Assembly: GCF_023715685.1 (NCBI RefSeq)
Contig: NZ_JAMBOQ010000002.1
Location: forward strand, 682,001 to 746,000
Source of the DNA: Priestia aryabhattai
GTDB lineage: Bacteria > Bacillota > Bacilli > Bacillales > Bacillaceae_H
Length of the DNA stretch: 64,000 nt
Direction of reading: 5' to 3'
The notes below the pieces were generated by a model that was not told where the DNA came from, did not search any database, and worked only from the letters and a program-made list of their open reading frames with translations. Below, piece by piece: positions 62,042-64,000 of this stretch. Each line of letters opens with the position of its first letter. Position 1 is the stretch's first letter. Position numbers and translations under genes: made by a program.

Positions 62042-63436
62042 ATGACCGCGGTCGAAACAAAAAAAGGGCCAAAAGAAAAGCTGAATTTGTTTTTCTTAAC
62101 GTGGCCGATCTTTTTAGAAGTGTTTCTTTTTATGTTAATGGGAATTGCTGATACCTTTATGCTAAGTGCGCTGTCAGATGATGCCGTATCAGGAGTCGGA
62201 GCAGCCAATCAATACCTTCACATTGCGATTTTGGTGTTAGAGGTCATTGGTAACGGGGCGGCAATTGTTGTATCTCAGTATTTAGGATCAAAGCGTTATA
62301 TGGAAGCGTCAAAGATTTCTGCTTTGGCCGTTACGTTAAATTTAGGAGTCGGGCTAGTCATTAGCGCGGGTTTTCTTTTGTTTTCAAGACATATGATGGA
62401 AGCCATGAACCTGCAAGGCGACGTACTGATGTATGCACAGAGCTATTTATCTATCGTCGGAGGAGCTATTTTTCTTCAAGCGATTATTAATTCTCTTGCA
62501 GCGATTATTCGCGTGCACGGCTTTACCAAGCAGGCGATGTTTGTATCACTTGGAATGAACATTTTTCATATTGCAGGAAACTACGCTTTAATCTTCGGGA
62601 AGTTCGGCTTTCCAGAAATGGGCGTGCAAGGAGCAGCTATTTCATCTGCGTTCAGCCGATTTGTTGCGCTGATTGTATTTTTCTGGCTGCTGTATCAAGT
62701 AATGGAATACAGAGTGAAATTTCAGTACTACATTACGCTTTCAAAAGAATATATCGGTAAAATTTTAAAAATCGGTATTCCGTCAGCTTTTGAACAAGTG
62801 ATGTATCAAGGCTGTCAAATTGTCTTTTTATACTATGCAACGTACCTAGGAGCAGAATCACTGGCTGCTAGACAGTACGCAATGAATATTTCTATGTTCA
62901 TTTACTTATTTGCAATTGCGATTGGGATGGGAACAGCGATTATTGTCGGCCGCTTAGTAGGCGGAAATGAAAAAGATGAAGCGTACGAGCGCGTATGGAA
63001 AAGCGTCAAATGGGCTAGTGGCGTAACGATGATGATGGTTATTCTTGTGATGACATTTAGAACACAGCTTATCAGCGTGTTCACAGACAATCCACATATC
63101 ATTGAGCTTGGCGCAACGGTTCTGCTGTTGAGCATCGTGCTTGAAACGGGAAGAACGATGAACATTGTGCTGATTAACTCGCTGCGGGCAGCGGGGGATG
63201 CCAAATATCCGGTGTTAATTGGTGCAATGTCGATGGTCATGATGAGCTTGCCGCTTGGTTATTTCTTTGTTTTTCATTTAGACATGGGGCTTGCCGGCAT
63301 TTGGCTTGCAATTGCAGCCGATGAATGGACGCGCGCGGTTATTATGTTTTTCCGCTGGAGAAGCCGAGCGTGGGAAAACTACGGGCTTGTGCAGCATGAA
63401 CCAGCAGCTGAAGAACCAACGCCGGTTCAAGTATAA
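62042..63436 (+). CDS. MATE-family efflux transporter
   Basis: 464-residue 12-helix Na+/H+-coupled exporter. Seen: FFLTWPIFLEVFLFMLMGIA, the MATE signature NGAAIVVSQYLGSKRYMEAS, internal-repeat QVMYQGCQIVFLYYATYLG in the second half, and GMGTAIIVGRLVGGNEKDEA, which mirrors the first signature. ATG 62042 has AAGGTGATGG just upstream; an earlier in-frame TTG at 62009 has no RBS. Monocistronic; substrate unknown. Confidence 0.92.
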   Translation: MTAVETKKGPKEKLNLFFLTWPIFLEVFLFMLMGIADTFMLSALSDDAVSGVGAANQYLHIAILVLEVIGNGAAIVVSQYLGSKRYMEASKISALAVTLNLGVGLVISAGFLLFSRHMMEAMNLQGDVLMYAQSYLSIVGGAIFLQAIINSLAAIIRVHGFTKQAMFVSLGMNIFHIAGNYALIFGKFGFPEMGVQGAAISSAFSRFVALIVFFWLLYQVMEYRVKFQYYITLSKEYIGKILKIGIPSAFEQVMYQGCQIVFLYYATYLGAESLAARQYAMNISMFIYLFAIAIGMGTAIIVGRLVGGNEKDEAYERVWKSVKWASGVTMMMVILVMTFRTQLISVFTDNPHIIELGATVLLLSIVLETGRTMNIVLINSLRAAGDAKYPVLIGAMSMVMMSLPLGYFFVFHLDMGLAGIWLAIAADEWTRAVIMFFRWRSRAWENYGLVQHEPAAEEPTPVQV

Positions 63437-63439
63437 AAC

Positions 63440-63471
63440 AAAACCTCTGCAGGATGTGCAGAGGTTTTTTG
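63440..63471 (+). terminator. Rho-independent terminator
   Basis: AAACCTCTGCA pairs with TGCAGAGGTTT around GGATG, followed by TTTG. Confidence 0.85.
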
Positions 63472-63773
63472 CTGTGTAAAAAAGCGAAGTGTAGATTGGT
63501 CTTTTTACGCGAAAAGCTTTAATTTATGGCAGAAAACGGGTATGGGTACAAAGGAATGGTTTTATTCTACTCATTCTCTCTTTTGGATAACGGAATATGG
63601 GTGGATAACGTATTTAGACATGAGTCTTTTTTCTCTTATTTTTCATTTTTATCCTAATTCATGAAACTAGAATCATAAAAAAGAGAGTTTTTTCCTATTT
63701 AGCTATAATGAGACAAATTTTATACTTATAATTATTGGATTAAACTCGAAATGTGCGGAACAGGAGGGACGAT
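63472..63773. other. 302-bp gap before the YwqH-like gene
   Basis: No gene seen. GGATAACG occurs twice 18 bp apart (63585-63592 and 63603-63610), a possible regulator site. TATAAT at 63704-63709 could be a -10, with no good -35. Confidence 0.4.
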
Positions 63774-64000
63774 ATGGGTTTAGGAAGCGTATTAGACGGA
63801 TTGCTGAGCGAAGTATCTGGAAAAGTTTCAGATGTAGAAGGGAAAATTTCTAAGCTAAAAACGGCCAAAAGTAAAATTGAAGCTGAACAGAATGCTTCAT
63901 TAACTGAAATCGAACAAATCAAAAAGCCTGAGCTAGGAGAAAAGTGGACGGGTACGTTATCGGATGATTTTGAAGAAAAACGTACGGCAGCCTACGACAA
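63774..64000 (+). CDS. YwqH-like DUF5082 protein, 5' part (start of a second LXG locus)
   Basis: 75 codons up to the window end. ATG 63774 after AGGAGGGACGAT. The N-terminus is helical and coiled-coil-like (SEVSGKVSDVEGKISKLKTA, KSKIEAEQNASLTEIEQIKK) and reaches WTGTLSDDFEEKR, a W-x-G-like turn of WXG100-related proteins. It resembles YwqH (DUF5082), which in B. subtilis precedes ywqI and the LXG deaminase ywqJ. Such proteins are helper partners for LXG toxin export. The toxin should lie just outside the window. Confidence 0.7.
   Translation, partial: MGLGSVLDGLLSEVSGKVSDVEGKISKLKTAKSKIEAEQNASLTEIEQIKKPELGEKWTGTLSDDFEEKRTAAYD

Noticed and set aside
63555-63656. 33-codon ATG frame in the gap before the YwqH-like gene
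   Set aside because: AAAGGA overlaps the start codon at an unworkable distance and the sequence shows no protein-like pattern.

Overview
The window looks like a chromosomal segment of a Gram-positive, endospore-forming, low-GC Bacillaceae, most probably Priestia (Bacillus) megaterium or a close relative. The signs are AGGAGG-type ribosome binding sites, frequent TTG and GTG starts, U-tailed hairpin terminators, a YjcZ-type sporulation miniprotein, a T-box-controlled isoleucyl-tRNA synthetase, a yceCDEGH-like ter operon and LXG polymorphic toxins. The species is inferred from overall likeness; no search was run.

Layout. 1-9.7 kb: 3' end of mqo, a SAP-domain protein, an ADP-ribosylglycohydrolase, a gene broken by an in-frame stop, a catabolite-controlled beta-glucoside PTS operon (IIB, IIC, GH4 phospho-beta-glucosidase, no IIA), an APH-like kinase and a TcaA/YvbJ-like membrane protein. 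9.8-14.8 kb: an accessory island with one intact LXG toxin carrying an AHH-like nuclease tip, two immunity-type genes behind it, an IS3-family remnant, a decayed second LXG copy, an orphan SUKH immunity gene and an unexplained ORF fragment. 14.8-25.4 kb: a GIY-YIG protein, T-box plus type-2-like ileS, a peptidase E, a frameshifted membrane protein, a cupin, an alpha/beta hydrolase, an extended superoxide dismutase and a LysM-3D cell-wall protein.

25.7-40.7 kb: a DHA2 drug exporter, DUF421, a LytTR regulator beside a CoA-transferase, a quinone reductase, two convergent SDRs, several small proteins, YjcZ, two cold-shock genes with matching leaders, a pyruvate oxidase, a MocR regulator and a beta-HAD dehydrogenase. 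40.7-44.3 kb: GDSL hydrolase plus ABC transporter, then a yybP-ykoY manganese riboswitch whose alternative pairings can be read in full. It precedes an unannotated 36-residue cationic protein and a YybP-like (DUF6376) lipoprotein. 44.7-53.4 kb: a large secreted bifunctional nucleotidase and the ter stress operon (three TerD, YceG, TelA/YceH), which lacks terC. 54-64 kb: a DeoR regulator with a Gfo/Idh dehydrogenase and a heme-degrading-domain protein, an erythromycin-esterase-like protein with a 52-residue partner, exoA, a MarR/MFS/HlyD export unit, a MATE exporter, and the start of a second LXG-type locus (YwqH-like) cut by the window edge.

Three copies of one intergenic repeat (24.4, 37.1, 53.3 kb) supply terminators. 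Two of them carry a 228-bp inner module that the third lacks, with a 5-bp ATTGG at the junctions. The best leads for unexplored biology are the Mn-riboswitch/miniprotein unit, the LXG toxin-immunity graveyard and this nested repeat.
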